Made by a program: the position numbers and the translations under genes. The notes beneath the pieces are model-generated. The model saw only the letters and a program-made list of their open reading frames with translations, did no database searches and was not told where the DNA came from. Source: Microbulbifer sp. ALW1 (GTDB lineage: Bacteria; Pseudomonadota; Gammaproteobacteria; Pseudomonadales; Cellvibrionaceae). Taken from it: a DNA stretch of 64,000 nucleotides. Where the stretch lies: positions 1,086,501 to 1,150,500 of the forward strand of contig NZ_CP047569.1 of assembly GCF_009903625.1 (NCBI RefSeq), given 5' to 3'. This document shows positions 9,698 to 17,893 of this stretch, piece by piece (position 1 is the first letter of the stretch; each line of letters begins with the position of its first letter).

Positions 9698-10963
9698 GTG
9701 AATCTTTCTAATAAAAGCGCGAACAAAAGCACTGGGAAAAACAAAGTTTTAGGGGTCGTTGTGCTCGCAGGGGTGGCTGTTATAGCCGCTGTGATTCTGA
9801 TGGCGCCAAAGCCAGAGGAAAAAGAAGCGGAGGTAGTGGTGCCGCCGGTGGCGGATGTGCTCTATGCCGAGCCCGGTCGCCACACCCTGCTGGTGCCGAG
9901 CCAGGGTTCGGTACACGCACGTCACGAGATTGAAGTGGTGGCCCGCGTTGGCGGTGTGATCGAAAGCGTGAACGATGCCTTTGTTCCTGGTGGCTTTTTC
10001 CTGAAGGGCGATTCCCTGATCCAGATCGAAGCCGCGGACTACCGCCACGCGCTCACCCGCACCGAGTCCCAGGTTGCCAGCGCTGCTGCTGCGCTCGCCC
10101 AGGAAGAGGGGGTTTCCAAGCAGGCCAAGCGCGAGTGGCGCGACCTGGGCACAGAAAAGGCCAATGCTCTGTTCCTGCGCAAACCGCAGCTGGCCGCGGC
10201 CAGTGCGGCGCTGGCTGCGGCCAAAGCCGATCGCGACCAGGCCAAGCTGGACCTGGACCGCACGGCGGTGAAGGCGCCGTTTGCCGGTCGTGTAGTGGAA
10301 ACCCTGGTCGATATCGGCCAGTACGTGACCCCGGGTACCAAACTCGCCCGTATCCACAGTGTGGGTGTCGCGGAAGTGCGCCTGCCTCTGACCGACCACC
10401 AGTTGTCACTGCTGGAACTGCCCCTCGGCCGCGCCATCGAAAATGGCCCTGCGGTGCGTGTAGCGGCGAACCTGGCGGGACAGGAGCGCGAGTGGCGAGG
10501 ACAGATAGTGCGCACCGAGGCCGCGATCGATCCCAACAGCCGCTTTGTTTACGCGGTTGCCCAGGTACAGAACCCCTATCAGGGCGACGCACCGCTGATC
10601 AACGGCATGTTCGTGGAAGCGCAGATCGCCGGCAAAACCTATGACGACATCACCCTGCTGCCGCGCCAGGCGCTGCACGAGGGCAACCATATCCTGGTGC
10701 TGAACGACGAGAACCAGCTGGCCTTTAAACAGGTGAAGCTGCTGCAGGCGGTGGGCGAACAGGTCTGGCTGCGCGGCGATATCGATTCCGGTGAAAAAGT
10801 GGTTATCTCCAGCCTGGGCTATTCCCGCGAGGGCATGGTGCTGACCCCCAACCCGCTGAATGACAAGCCCTCCGGGCTGATGCTGGGTGAAAAGGAAGAG
10901 GCGGAGTCTGAAGAGCCTGCGGAGAGCGCCGGTTCCACCGCTTCTGCACAGGGGGCCTTCTGA
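9698..10963 (+). CDS. RND efflux periplasmic adaptor (membrane fusion protein)
   Basis: About 421 residues. An in-frame ATG at 9686 lacks a ribosome site, whereas GTG 9698 has GGAAG five bases upstream, so GTG is the more likely start. A membrane anchor (VLGVVVLAGVAVIAAVILM) is followed by a lipoyl-like half, an alanine-rich alpha-helical hairpin (about 125-185), the second lipoyl half (VKAPFAGRVV) and beta-barrel and membrane-proximal domains, as in AcrA/MexA-type proteins. It would link the permease just downstream (2-base gap) to an outer-membrane channel. No TolC-like gene is present in the window. The acidic Ser/Glu-rich tail is variable in the family. Confidence 0.93.
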   Translation: MNLSNKSANKSTGKNKVLGVVVLAGVAVIAAVILMAPKPEEKEAEVVVPPVADVLYAEPGRHTLLVPSQGSVHARHEIEVVARVGGVIESVNDAFVPGGFFLKGDSLIQIEAADYRHALTRTESQVASAAAALAQEEGVSKQAKREWRDLGTEKANALFLRKPQLAAASAALAAAKADRDQAKLDLDRTAVKAPFAGRVVETLVDIGQYVTPGTKLARIHSVGVAEVRLPLTDHQLSLLELPLGRAIENGPAVRVAANLAGQEREWRGQIVRTEAAIDPNSRFVYAVAQVQNPYQGDAPLINGMFVEAQIAGKTYDDITLLPRQALHEGNHILVLNDENQLAFKQVKLLQAVGEQVWLRGDIDSGEKVVISSLGYSREGMVLTPNPLNDKPSGLMLGEKEEAESEEPAESAGSTASAQGAF

Positions 10964-10965
10964 TT

Positions 10966-13900
10966 ATGGAAGGCATCATCGGATGGTTCGTCCGCAACAG
11001 TAAGGCCGCCAACCTGCTGATGATCCTGATCATCATTGGCGGCATCTTCGGTATCTCCCATGTAGGGCGGGAAGTATTCCCGGCCATCAACCCCGGCGTG
11101 GTCCGAATCAATATCAGCTACCCCGGCGCCGGCCCCGCGGAAGTGGAGCAGCAGGTCACCCTGCGCGTGGAGCAGGCGATCTCCGAGGTGAAGGGCATCA
11201 AGGAGGTCAACTCCTGGTCCAGTCGCAGCAACAGCACCGTGCGCATTCAGGCGGTGGACGGCTATGACGAGCTACGCCTGCTGAACGACATCAAGGTGCA
11301 GGTGGATTCCATCAACACCTTCCCGGCGGATATCGAGCGCCCGGTGATTGCGCTGGAGGAGTGGGAACAGCAGATGATGATGATCGCCATCGGTGGTCCC
11401 GTCTCCCCGCGCCAGCTCAAGGACACTGCACTGGATCTGCGTGACAAGCTGATGCTGTTGCCCGGTGTGCGTCGCGTTGACGTCTGGGGCGATCGCGCCG
11501 ATGAGGTCTCCATCGAGGTCTCGGAAATCGATCTGCGCCGCTACAACCTTTCCTTTGACGATGTCTCCAGTGCGGTGCGCCGCTCCTCCCTGGACCTGCC
11601 CGCCGGGCGTGTGCGCTCCGAGCGCGGCGATATCCAGGTGCAGACCCGCGGCCAGGCTTATACCGCCGATGACTTCGCGCGCATTCCGCTGGTGAGCCGC
11701 AAGGATGGCACCCAGCTGCTGCTGGGCGACGTGGCCAAGATCAATGACGGTTTCGAGGAAGAGGGTTCGGTCATCCGCTTCAACGGCAAGCCGGCCATGA
11801 ACCTGCGGGTGATGCAGGGCGAGCCGCTGGACGTGGTGGCCACTGCCGAGGCGATCCGCCAATTCATGAAGGAGACCCAGGAAGTCCTGCCACCCGGGAT
11901 GGAATTCAAAACCTGGTTCGATTTCTCGGAAGCCTATGAAAGCCGCATGAGCATGCTGTTCTGGAATGCGGTGACCGGTCTGATCCTGGTGTTTGTACTG
12001 CTGATGCTGTTCCTGCGCCCGGCGCTGGCGGTGTGGGTAACTGTGGGTATCTTTACCGCGTTTATGGGCGCCTTCTGGCTGCTGCCGCTCACGGGCATCA
12101 CCCTGAACATGTTGTCGCTGTTCGCCTTCCTGATGATCCTCGGGATCGTGGTGGATGACGCCATCATTGTCGGCGAGGCGGTGCACGCGGCCCACGACCG
12201 TGGGGAAACGGGGCTCCAGGCCGCCGAGGCCGGGGTCAAGACAGTATCGGCACCGGTGATCTTCGCGGTGGTGTCCACCATGGTGTTCTTCGTGCCCATG
12301 CTGTTCCTGCCCGGGTACACCTCGCAGATGATGATGTCACTGCCGGTGGTTGTGCTGCTGTGTCTGAGCTTCTCCCTGATTGAATCGCTGCTGGTTCTGC
12401 CGGCGCACCTGGTCAAGCTGAAGCCGGAGAAACCGGCGACGTCAGCGATGGGGATCAAGCTGCAGCAGGTACGTGCGAAGTTTGCCAACGCCATGCACCT
12501 GGCTGGTGAAAAGTATTACCTGCCGTTGTTGGAAAAGACCCTCAGCAACAGCCGCGCCACGGTGATGACCTTCTTTATGGCGCTGATCCTGTCCTTCGCA
12601 CTGTTTGGCGGCGGCTATGTCGGCAAGGCTTTTTCTCCGGAAGTGCCGTCGGACCTGCTGGAGCTGCGCACCACCATGGCCCAGGGGGAATCCTTCGAGG
12701 AGACCAAGCGGGTGATGGAGAAGTTCGAGCGCGCTGGCGAGCAGCTGGCGAAAGACCCGGACATGCTGGCACTGAATGGCGGTGAACCCTTTGTCGAGAA
12801 CACCATGGTGTTCCTGTGGCGCGGCAACGTGACCGTGCTGCTGCAGCTGACCGATGGCGAGCATCGGGATGTGACCTCCGAACAGCTTGCACTCAAGTGG
12901 CGCGAGTACATTGGCGAACTGCCTGCAAGCATCGAGGAAATGAATATCCAGCACACCATCAACGATGGTGGCAAGGGTATGTCCCTGAACCTGAGTACCG
13001 CCTCTGGCGATATGGACGAGATGCGCCGCGCCGCCGATGCGGTGAAGAAGGAGCTGAACAGTTTTGCCGGCGTCTACGACGTGCGCGATAACCTGATCAG
13101 TGCCCGTCGTGACATCGAAATCCAGCTTAAGCCCCATGCCACTAATATGGGTATCGGTTTGGCGGATGTGGCCAAGCAGGTGCGTCAGGGCTTCTTCGGT
13201 GAAGAGGTGCAGCGCATTCCCCGCGGTCGCGAGGATGTGCGTGTGATGGTGCGCTACCCGCAGGAAGAGCGTGGCAACGAAGACCAGATCGACCGTATCC
13301 GTATCCGCACCAACGAGGGTGAGATTCCCTTCAGCGCGGTGGCGGAAGCGGTTTACGTGCCTGGTTACACCACCATCCGCCGCAACGATCGTGAACGCAC
13401 GGTGCAGGTTACCGCCGAGCTGATTCCGGGTACTTCCCCGGCACACGAAATCCTGAAAGAGTTGCGCGAAAAAAATCTGAAAAAATGGGAGTCCCAGTTC
13501 CCCGGTTTCAGCCTCAAGACCGCCGGTGAAATGCAGGAAGAGGAAGAGTTTGGCTCGGCCATTCTCGCCTTCTTTATCCTGTCGCTGTTCGTGATCTATG
13601 CGCTGCTGGCGATTGCGTTCCGCTCCTATTCACAGCCGCTGCTGATCCTGACCGCAGTGCCTTTCGGTTTCTTCGGCGCGATTCTGGGGCACCTGCTGAT
13701 GGGCTATAACATCAGCATCATGTCGATGCTGGGTTTCCTGGCGGCAGCGGGCGTGGTGGTGAACGACAACCTGGTATTGATGGACCGCATCAACCAGCTG
13801 CGCGCCCAGGGCGTCGAAGTGATGGAAGCGGTTGTTCAGGCGGGCCGGGATCGTTTCCGCCCGATTATCCTGACGTCCATTACCACTTTCGTGGGCCTGG

Positions 13901-14100
13901 TGCCGATCATGTTCGAGCGTTCAATTCAGGCGCAGTTCCTGATCCCGATGGTGGTGAGCCTGGCGTTTGGCGTACTCTGCGCCACTTTCGTGACCCTGCT
14001 GCTGGTGCCGAACCTGTACAAGATCATCGAAATGCTTCGAATTAAGGTCAAGGGCGACAAGATCAACGAGGAGCTGCCAGTCAGCTTCGAGAAGGTCTGA
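10966..14100 (+). CDS. RND efflux permease (AcrB/HAE1 family)
   Basis: 1044 residues, the normal AcrB-type length. An N-terminal membrane helix precedes a large periplasmic region (about 30-330), then six membrane segments including the proton-relay helix with the VVDDAIIV motif, then a second periplasmic loop and another six helices. It exports drugs, detergents or other amphiphiles using the proton gradient, together with the adaptor encoded 2 bases upstream. Sequence style (VGREVFPAINPGVVRI) matches marine HAE1-like pumps; the substrate is unknown. Confidence 0.95.
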   Translation: MEGIIGWFVRNSKAANLLMILIIIGGIFGISHVGREVFPAINPGVVRINISYPGAGPAEVEQQVTLRVEQAISEVKGIKEVNSWSSRSNSTVRIQAVDGYDELRLLNDIKVQVDSINTFPADIERPVIALEEWEQQMMMIAIGGPVSPRQLKDTALDLRDKLMLLPGVRRVDVWGDRADEVSIEVSEIDLRRYNLSFDDVSSAVRRSSLDLPAGRVRSERGDIQVQTRGQAYTADDFARIPLVSRKDGTQLLLGDVAKINDGFEEEGSVIRFNGKPAMNLRVMQGEPLDVVATAEAIRQFMKETQEVLPPGMEFKTWFDFSEAYESRMSMLFWNAVTGLILVFVLLMLFLRPALAVWVTVGIFTAFMGAFWLLPLTGITLNMLSLFAFLMILGIVVDDAIIVGEAVHAAHDRGETGLQAAEAGVKTVSAPVIFAVVSTMVFFVPMLFLPGYTSQMMMSLPVVVLLCLSFSLIESLLVLPAHLVKLKPEKPATSAMGIKLQQVRAKFANAMHLAGEKYYLPLLEKTLSNSRATVMTFFMALILSFALFGGGYVGKAFSPEVPSDLLELRTTMAQGESFEETKRVMEKFERAGEQLAKDPDMLALNGGEPFVENTMVFLWRGNVTVLLQLTDGEHRDVTSEQLALKWREYIGELPASIEEMNIQHTINDGGKGMSLNLSTASGDMDEMRRAADAVKKELNSFAGVYDVRDNLISARRDIEIQLKPHATNMGIGLADVAKQVRQGFFGEEVQRIPRGREDVRVMVRYPQEERGNEDQIDRIRIRTNEGEIPFSAVAEAVYVPGYTTIRRNDRERTVQVTAELIPGTSPAHEILKELREKNLKKWESQFPGFSLKTAGEMQEEEEFGSAILAFFILSLFVIYALLAIAFRSYSQPLLILTAVPFGFFGAILGHLLMGYNISIMSMLGFLAAAGVVVNDNLVLMDRINQLRAQGVEVMEAVVQAGRDRFRPIILTSITTFVGLVPIMFERSIQAQFLIPMVVSLAFGVLCATFVTLLLVPNLYKIIEMLRIKVKGDKINEELPVSFEKV

Positions 14101-14108
14101 TACTTGCC

Positions 14109-14144
14109 TGCAGCCACTGCCTCTGGAAAAGGGCAGTGGCTGCA
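14109..14144 (+). terminator. hairpin after RND operon, probably transcript end or stabiliser
   Basis: A perfect 13-bp stem (14109-14121 with 14132-14144) starts 9 bases after the permease stop. There is no T run after it, so intrinsic termination is not certain. Confidence 0.55.
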
Positions 14145-14212
14145 AATCTACAACTTCCCTCCCTCCTGTATTACCCTTCACGCAATTCTTATTCTGTATC
14201 CAGGATCGACCT

Positions 14213-14953
14213 TTGCGTATCCCCCGTATTTTTTCCGCCGAGCCACTGGCGGGTAAAACTGAAGTGCAATTGGATGAAGCCGCATCGCGCCATCTGGTCA
14301 AGGTGTTGCGCCTGGGACCCGGCCGCCCGTTGATTCTGTTTGACGGTGAAGGCGGCGAATACGCCGCGGAATTACTGGAAAGCGGCAAGAAGGCGCGGGT
14401 AAGTATCGGTGCCTTTACCGAAGGCGACCGGCAGTCGCCGCTGGCCATCACCCTGGCCATTGGCATCTCCCGCGGTGACCGCTTTGATTGGGTCATCCAG
14501 AAAGCAACCGAACTGGGGGTGAGCGCGATACAGCCGCTGTTTACCGAGCGCTGCGAAGTAAAACTTTCCGGCGACCGGCTGCAGAAAAAGCTGGGACAGT
14601 GGCAGCAGATTGCCATCAGTGCCTGCGAACAGAGCGCGCGCAACCGGGTACCGGAGATTCTGGAGCCGGTGAAACTGACCCAGTACCTCGCATTGACCAA
14701 GGGTGCCAGCGCACTGAAACTGGTGTTGCATCACCGCACCGATACCTCACTGGCACAGCTGGAACAGCAGCTCGGTCGCCCGGATGCCGCGCTATTATTG
14801 GTGGGCCCGGAAGGGGGGCTATCGGCAGAGGAAATCGAGCTGGCCATGCAGCAGGGCTTTCACCCGCTGCGCCTGGGGCCAAGGGTACTGCGTACCGAAA
14901 CGGCACCGGTTGCGGCGCTGTCGGTGCTCCAGTTCCAGTGGGGCGATTTTTAA
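14213..14953 (+). CDS. rsmE: 16S rRNA m3U1498 methyltransferase RsmE
   Basis: 246 residues. The protein begins MRIPR, the standard RsmE start, and is initiated by the rare codon TTG with AGGA seven bases upstream; no ATG fits. N-terminal PUA-like domain, then an SPOUT fold with the knot motifs LLVGPEGG and LRLGPRVLRTETA near the C-terminus. It methylates N3 of U1498 in 16S rRNA. The next small gene begins about 30 bases downstream on the same strand. Confidence 0.96.
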   Translation: MRIPRIFSAEPLAGKTEVQLDEAASRHLVKVLRLGPGRPLILFDGEGGEYAAELLESGKKARVSIGAFTEGDRQSPLAITLAIGISRGDRFDWVIQKATELGVSAIQPLFTERCEVKLSGDRLQKKLGQWQQIAISACEQSARNRVPEILEPVKLTQYLALTKGASALKLVLHHRTDTSLAQLEQQLGRPDAALLLVGPEGGLSAEEIELAMQQGFHPLRLGPRVLRTETAPVAALSVLQFQWGDF

Positions 14954-14985
14954 CGCGTAAAAATTTCAAACGGAAGGAAATGGCA

Positions 14986-15348
14986 ATGAAAGCATTGGTC
15001 TGGTTGATAGGCGTGGCAATTACCGCGATGTCGGTTCTGATCATCCTCAAACCGCAGATTGCGCGGGATATGGGTGAGCGGATGAACCCGCAGATGTTTT
15101 ATTTTGGCGCCTGGGCGCGAGTGGTCATCGGTATAGTGTTCCTGCTGATTTCCGATACCCGCAGCTGGGGCACGCTGTTCAATGTGCTGGGGATTTTCCT
15201 GATCGTCATCGGCGCTTATGCGTTGCAGGCGGGCTATGAACGGACCCGGGAATTTGTCCTTGGGATAGTGCACGGCAATGAAAACCTGGTACGCGTTGCC
15301 GGTGCGGTCGGGGTGCTTATTGGTATCCTGTTGATCTCGGCTACTTGA
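14986..15348 (+). CDS. small four-helix membrane protein, unknown function
   Basis: 120 residues. The start ATG 14986 is chosen over ATG 14980 because AGGA at 14975-14978 is correctly spaced only for the second. About four hydrophobic segments are visible (1-20, 40-55, 60-80, 100-118), separated by short charged loops such as KPQIARDMGERMNPQ. I recognise no family. It sits between rsmE and a HAD phosphatase, all on one strand, and may be co-transcribed with them. Confidence 0.75.
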   Translation: MKALVWLIGVAITAMSVLIILKPQIARDMGERMNPQMFYFGAWARVVIGIVFLLISDTRSWGTLFNVLGIFLIVIGAYALQAGYERTREFVLGIVHGNENLVRVAGAVGVLIGILLISAT

Positions 15349-15368
15349 AAAACGATGTAGGAAGTTTG

Positions 15369-16028
15369 ATGGCACACGGAAAATTCGATACCCGCCTGGT
15401 GATTTTTGACTGCGACGGGGTGCTGGTAGACAGTGAGAGTATTGTCTGTCGGGTGCTGGCGGAGGAAATGACCAAGCTGGGGATGCCGGCAACGGCGGAT
15501 GAGCTGGACGAGCAATTCAGCGGCCGCCCGTCAAAGGACTGTATTGTCGATATCGAAACCCGCTATGGCGGGCCCCTGCCGCCGTCTTATTTCAATGCGA
15601 CCGAAAGTCGCATTCGCGAAGCCTTCCACACGGAGCTGGAAGCGGTGTCGGGTATTCACGAGGTATTGGAAAAACTTCGCACCACAGACCTGCAAACCTG
15701 TGTCGCCTCTTCCGGCCCTCACGCAAAGATGCAGATCACCCTGAATAAAACCGGCCTGTGGGAATACTTTGACGGGCGCATTTTCAGCGCCGATGACGTC
15801 GGGCGTGGCAAGCCCTGGCCGGACCTGTTTCTGCACAGCGCGCGCCAGTTTGATATAGCACCGGAGTACTGCCTGGTGGTGGAAGATTCCATTGCCGGAG
15901 TGAAAGCCGCGGTAGCGGCAGGGATGCCGGTGATCGGATACAGCCACAACGGCGTGCGCAGCCGTCAGCTGGAAGCCGAGGGCGCGCGGGTAATCCACGA
16001 TATGCAGTTGCTGCTGGACTACTTTTAA
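15369..16028 (+). CDS. HAD-superfamily phosphatase (beta-PGM/YieH-like)
   Basis: 219 residues. HAD motif I (FDCDGVLVDS, catalytic Asp14 and Asp16), motif II in the CVASSGP stretch, and motif III/IV (GKPWPDLF, VVEDSIAG) are all present, with a subfamily IA helical cap between motifs I and II. It resembles E. coli YieH and beta-phosphoglucomutase-like sugar-phosphate phosphatases. ATG 15369 has AGGAAG a few bases upstream; a TTG at 15345 that overlaps the previous stop is less likely. The substrate is probably a small phosphosugar. Confidence 0.9.
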   Translation: MAHGKFDTRLVIFDCDGVLVDSESIVCRVLAEEMTKLGMPATADELDEQFSGRPSKDCIVDIETRYGGPLPPSYFNATESRIREAFHTELEAVSGIHEVLEKLRTTDLQTCVASSGPHAKMQITLNKTGLWEYFDGRIFSADDVGRGKPWPDLFLHSARQFDIAPEYCLVVEDSIAGVKAAVAAGMPVIGYSHNGVRSRQLEAEGARVIHDMQLLLDYF

Positions 16029-16077
16029 GTCTGGTTTTATCGGGGAAAATTAAGGAAATTACGAAAAGGAGTTGTCC

Positions 16078-16242
16078 GTGAAAACGATCAAACGCTTACT
16101 TGTGGCCGTAACCTGCCTGTTCGCGGCAATTGCCTGCTACGTATTTGGCATCCCCGCTGGCGGCGCCCTGTTTTTGATTCTGGGGCTGCTATTGGAAGGA
16201 CTCTTCTGGCACCAGCTGCTGCGCCGCCGCAAGGCGGACTGA
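16078..16242 (+). CDS. 54-residue small membrane protein
   Basis: A short gene starting with GTG 16078 and preceded by a strong AAGGAG at ideal spacing. It encodes a protein starting MKTIKRLLVAV with two hydrophobic stretches (about 7-22 and 24-43) and a basic end, HQLLRRRKAD. The shape is typical of small inner-membrane proteins. It lies 49 bases after the HAD gene. I recognise no family; the ribosome site and membrane pattern are the main support. Confidence 0.65.
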   Translation: MKTIKRLLVAVTCLFAAIACYVFGIPAGGALFLILGLLLEGLFWHQLLRRRKAD

Positions 16243-16267
16243 GCGCAGGCTGATGTCTGCCGCGCTC
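16241..16267. terminator. possible bidirectional terminator
   Basis: A 9-bp stem with one bulged A (16241-16250 with 16259-16267) lies between convergent genes. It is followed only by a short CATTTT, so support is moderate. Confidence 0.4.
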
Positions 16268-16281
16268 ATTTTGACCGGGTT

Positions 16282-17031
16282 TTACTGGGTTAAACGAACA
16301 TCCACTGACGCACTGCGTCGCGTATCCTTGTCGTCGACAAAAGTGCGGGTGTAGCGCAGCTGGTAAATACCCTGGGCCACCAGCTCACTGACCAGCCCTG
16401 GAGGCAGTTCGACCGTCTCGCGCATGGGTTTCCCCGCTTGCGCGATCAGCGGCTCTGCCACTTCATAGACCACTCTGTCTCCCACCAGAAATTGCCCGCT
16501 GGCCGAGTAGGCGCGGATGTCTCCCAAGTCACTGCCCAGATTCCACGCCATCATCATGCTGCGGGACTTGCTGCTGACCGTCTGGTTAGGCGGTGAAGCC
16601 TCTACCTGGGCCAAGCGGCCGCTGGCATTGAGGTCGAACAGAATATGGTTGGAGAGGCTGCCGGCAGCACCGGCGAACACCCGGCGGTAGCCGACCCGGC
16701 GCACACCCTTGGCGTGCCAGCTGCGGGCCTGGCTGGCTGAAATCTGCACCACTTCAGTGACTTCCCCGCGGTCGCCGCTGAACTCCAGAATCTGATCCAC
16801 TACCGCCAGTTCCTGATTGTTGTCCAGGTTGACGAAAACCCCACGGGGAGAGGCGGCGCCGCCCTTGCTCGCCACCCGCCAGGTGACTTTTTCCTGATAG
16901 CCATCGCTGGCATTCAGCCAGGCATCGCCCGGGTCTACGGTCACAATCTGTTGGGCAGTGAGTTCACTGCTGTGGATGAGCGCGGCCAGGCACAGGGTGG
17001 CGCCGACGGTGGAGAGTAATTTTTTGCCCAT
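16282..17031 (-). CDS. secreted protein of unknown function
   Basis: 249 residues. An N-terminal signal peptide is visible (KKLLSTVGATLCLAALIHSSELTA-QQ). The rest is beta-rich and hydrophilic with no membrane segment and no motif I know; short phrases such as VRRVGYRRVFAG and YQLRYTRTF near the middle and end look like repeated beta units. Probably periplasmic or exported. It is transcribed alone, divergent from the OmpA-like lipoprotein gene. Confidence 0.7.
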   Translation of the reverse strand: MGKKLLSTVGATLCLAALIHSSELTAQQIVTVDPGDAWLNASDGYQEKVTWRVASKGGAASPRGVFVNLDNNQELAVVDQILEFSGDRGEVTEVVQISASQARSWHAKGVRRVGYRRVFAGAAGSLSNHILFDLNASGRLAQVEASPPNQTVSSKSRSMMMAWNLGSDLGDIRAYSASGQFLVGDRVVYEVAEPLIAQAGKPMRETVELPPGLVSELVAQGIYQLRYTRTFVDDKDTRRSASVDVRLTQ

Positions 17032-17266
17032 GGCGAGCTCCCGCGAGATTCAGGCCTTGTGGAAAGGGTTTGTGGAAAGGTTAAGGTGCTTCCGATCATC
17101 TCAGAAATAGCCGGCTTCGCCCAGCGTTCCCCGGCAGCGGCGATTTATGCGTGAATGAACAGGTGGCGCCTTACAATGCCTGCACTGTCGAAATTGATAC
17201 AGGGGTGACGCATTCAGGTCCCACTGCAATCAGATTCGACTGAACTAGCACAGAGGAGCCGGCAAT

Positions 17267-17878
17267 ATGTCTGTTTTCTGGCGGCGCCCCGCGGGGCTGC
17301 TTGCGGCAATGATAATTCCGAGCCTTTTCTTGACTGGCTGTCCAGATCCCACCAAAAAATACACCCTCGACCCGCGGGAACTGGTCAGCAACGGCCTGGG
17401 TGAGATTGCGGCGCGCCAGGCGGCGCCTTTCGGGGACGATATGGTGCGCTACCTGATGGGGCAGGCGCGGGAAAATGGCGAGATTTTTCTGCTGCGAGTG
17501 GATTTCGAGCCCGGTGGCTTCGCGCCGAAAATGGAAACCTTGGGAGATGTTGAGGCGCTGTTGGTGATCATGCGGGATTTCCCCGCGCTGAAAATCGCGG
17601 TGGAAGGCCACACGGACAACGCCGGCGACCCGGAAAAAAACCGCAAATTGTCCCAGTGGCGCGCGGACTGGGTGAAGCAGTTTTTACTGGAGCGCGGTAT
17701 TGGCGCAGAGCGAGTGGAGGCTGCCGGGCTTGGCGATTCCGATCCGGTCGCGGACAACGCCACCCAGAAAGGGCGGGAGCAGAACCGCAGGTTGGTGGTG
17801 CGGGTGCTGGATTTTGACGGCAAGCCGGTCAAGGTTCAGCTGAATCGCGAAAAGAAAACGCTACCCGCGCATCCATAA
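17267..17878 (+). CDS. OmpA-family lipoprotein
   Basis: 203 residues. Lipoprotein signal with lipobox LTGC (Cys25). The C-terminal half is an OmpA-like peptidoglycan-binding domain (about 105-180) with the key motif GHTDNAGD, then NRKLSQWRAD and NRRLVVRV. It should be lipid-anchored and bind peptidoglycan. AGAGGAG lies upstream of ATG 17267. The gene is convergent with the OPT transporter, only 15 bases apart, with no visible terminator between them. Confidence 0.9.
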   Translation: MSVFWRRPAGLLAAMIIPSLFLTGCPDPTKKYTLDPRELVSNGLGEIAARQAAPFGDDMVRYLMGQARENGEIFLLRVDFEPGGFAPKMETLGDVEALLVIMRDFPALKIAVEGHTDNAGDPEKNRKLSQWRADWVKQFLLERGIGAERVEAAGLGDSDPVADNATQKGREQNRRLVVRVLDFDGKPVKVQLNREKKTLPAHP

Positions 17879-17893
17879 TTGCCGGCGTACACC

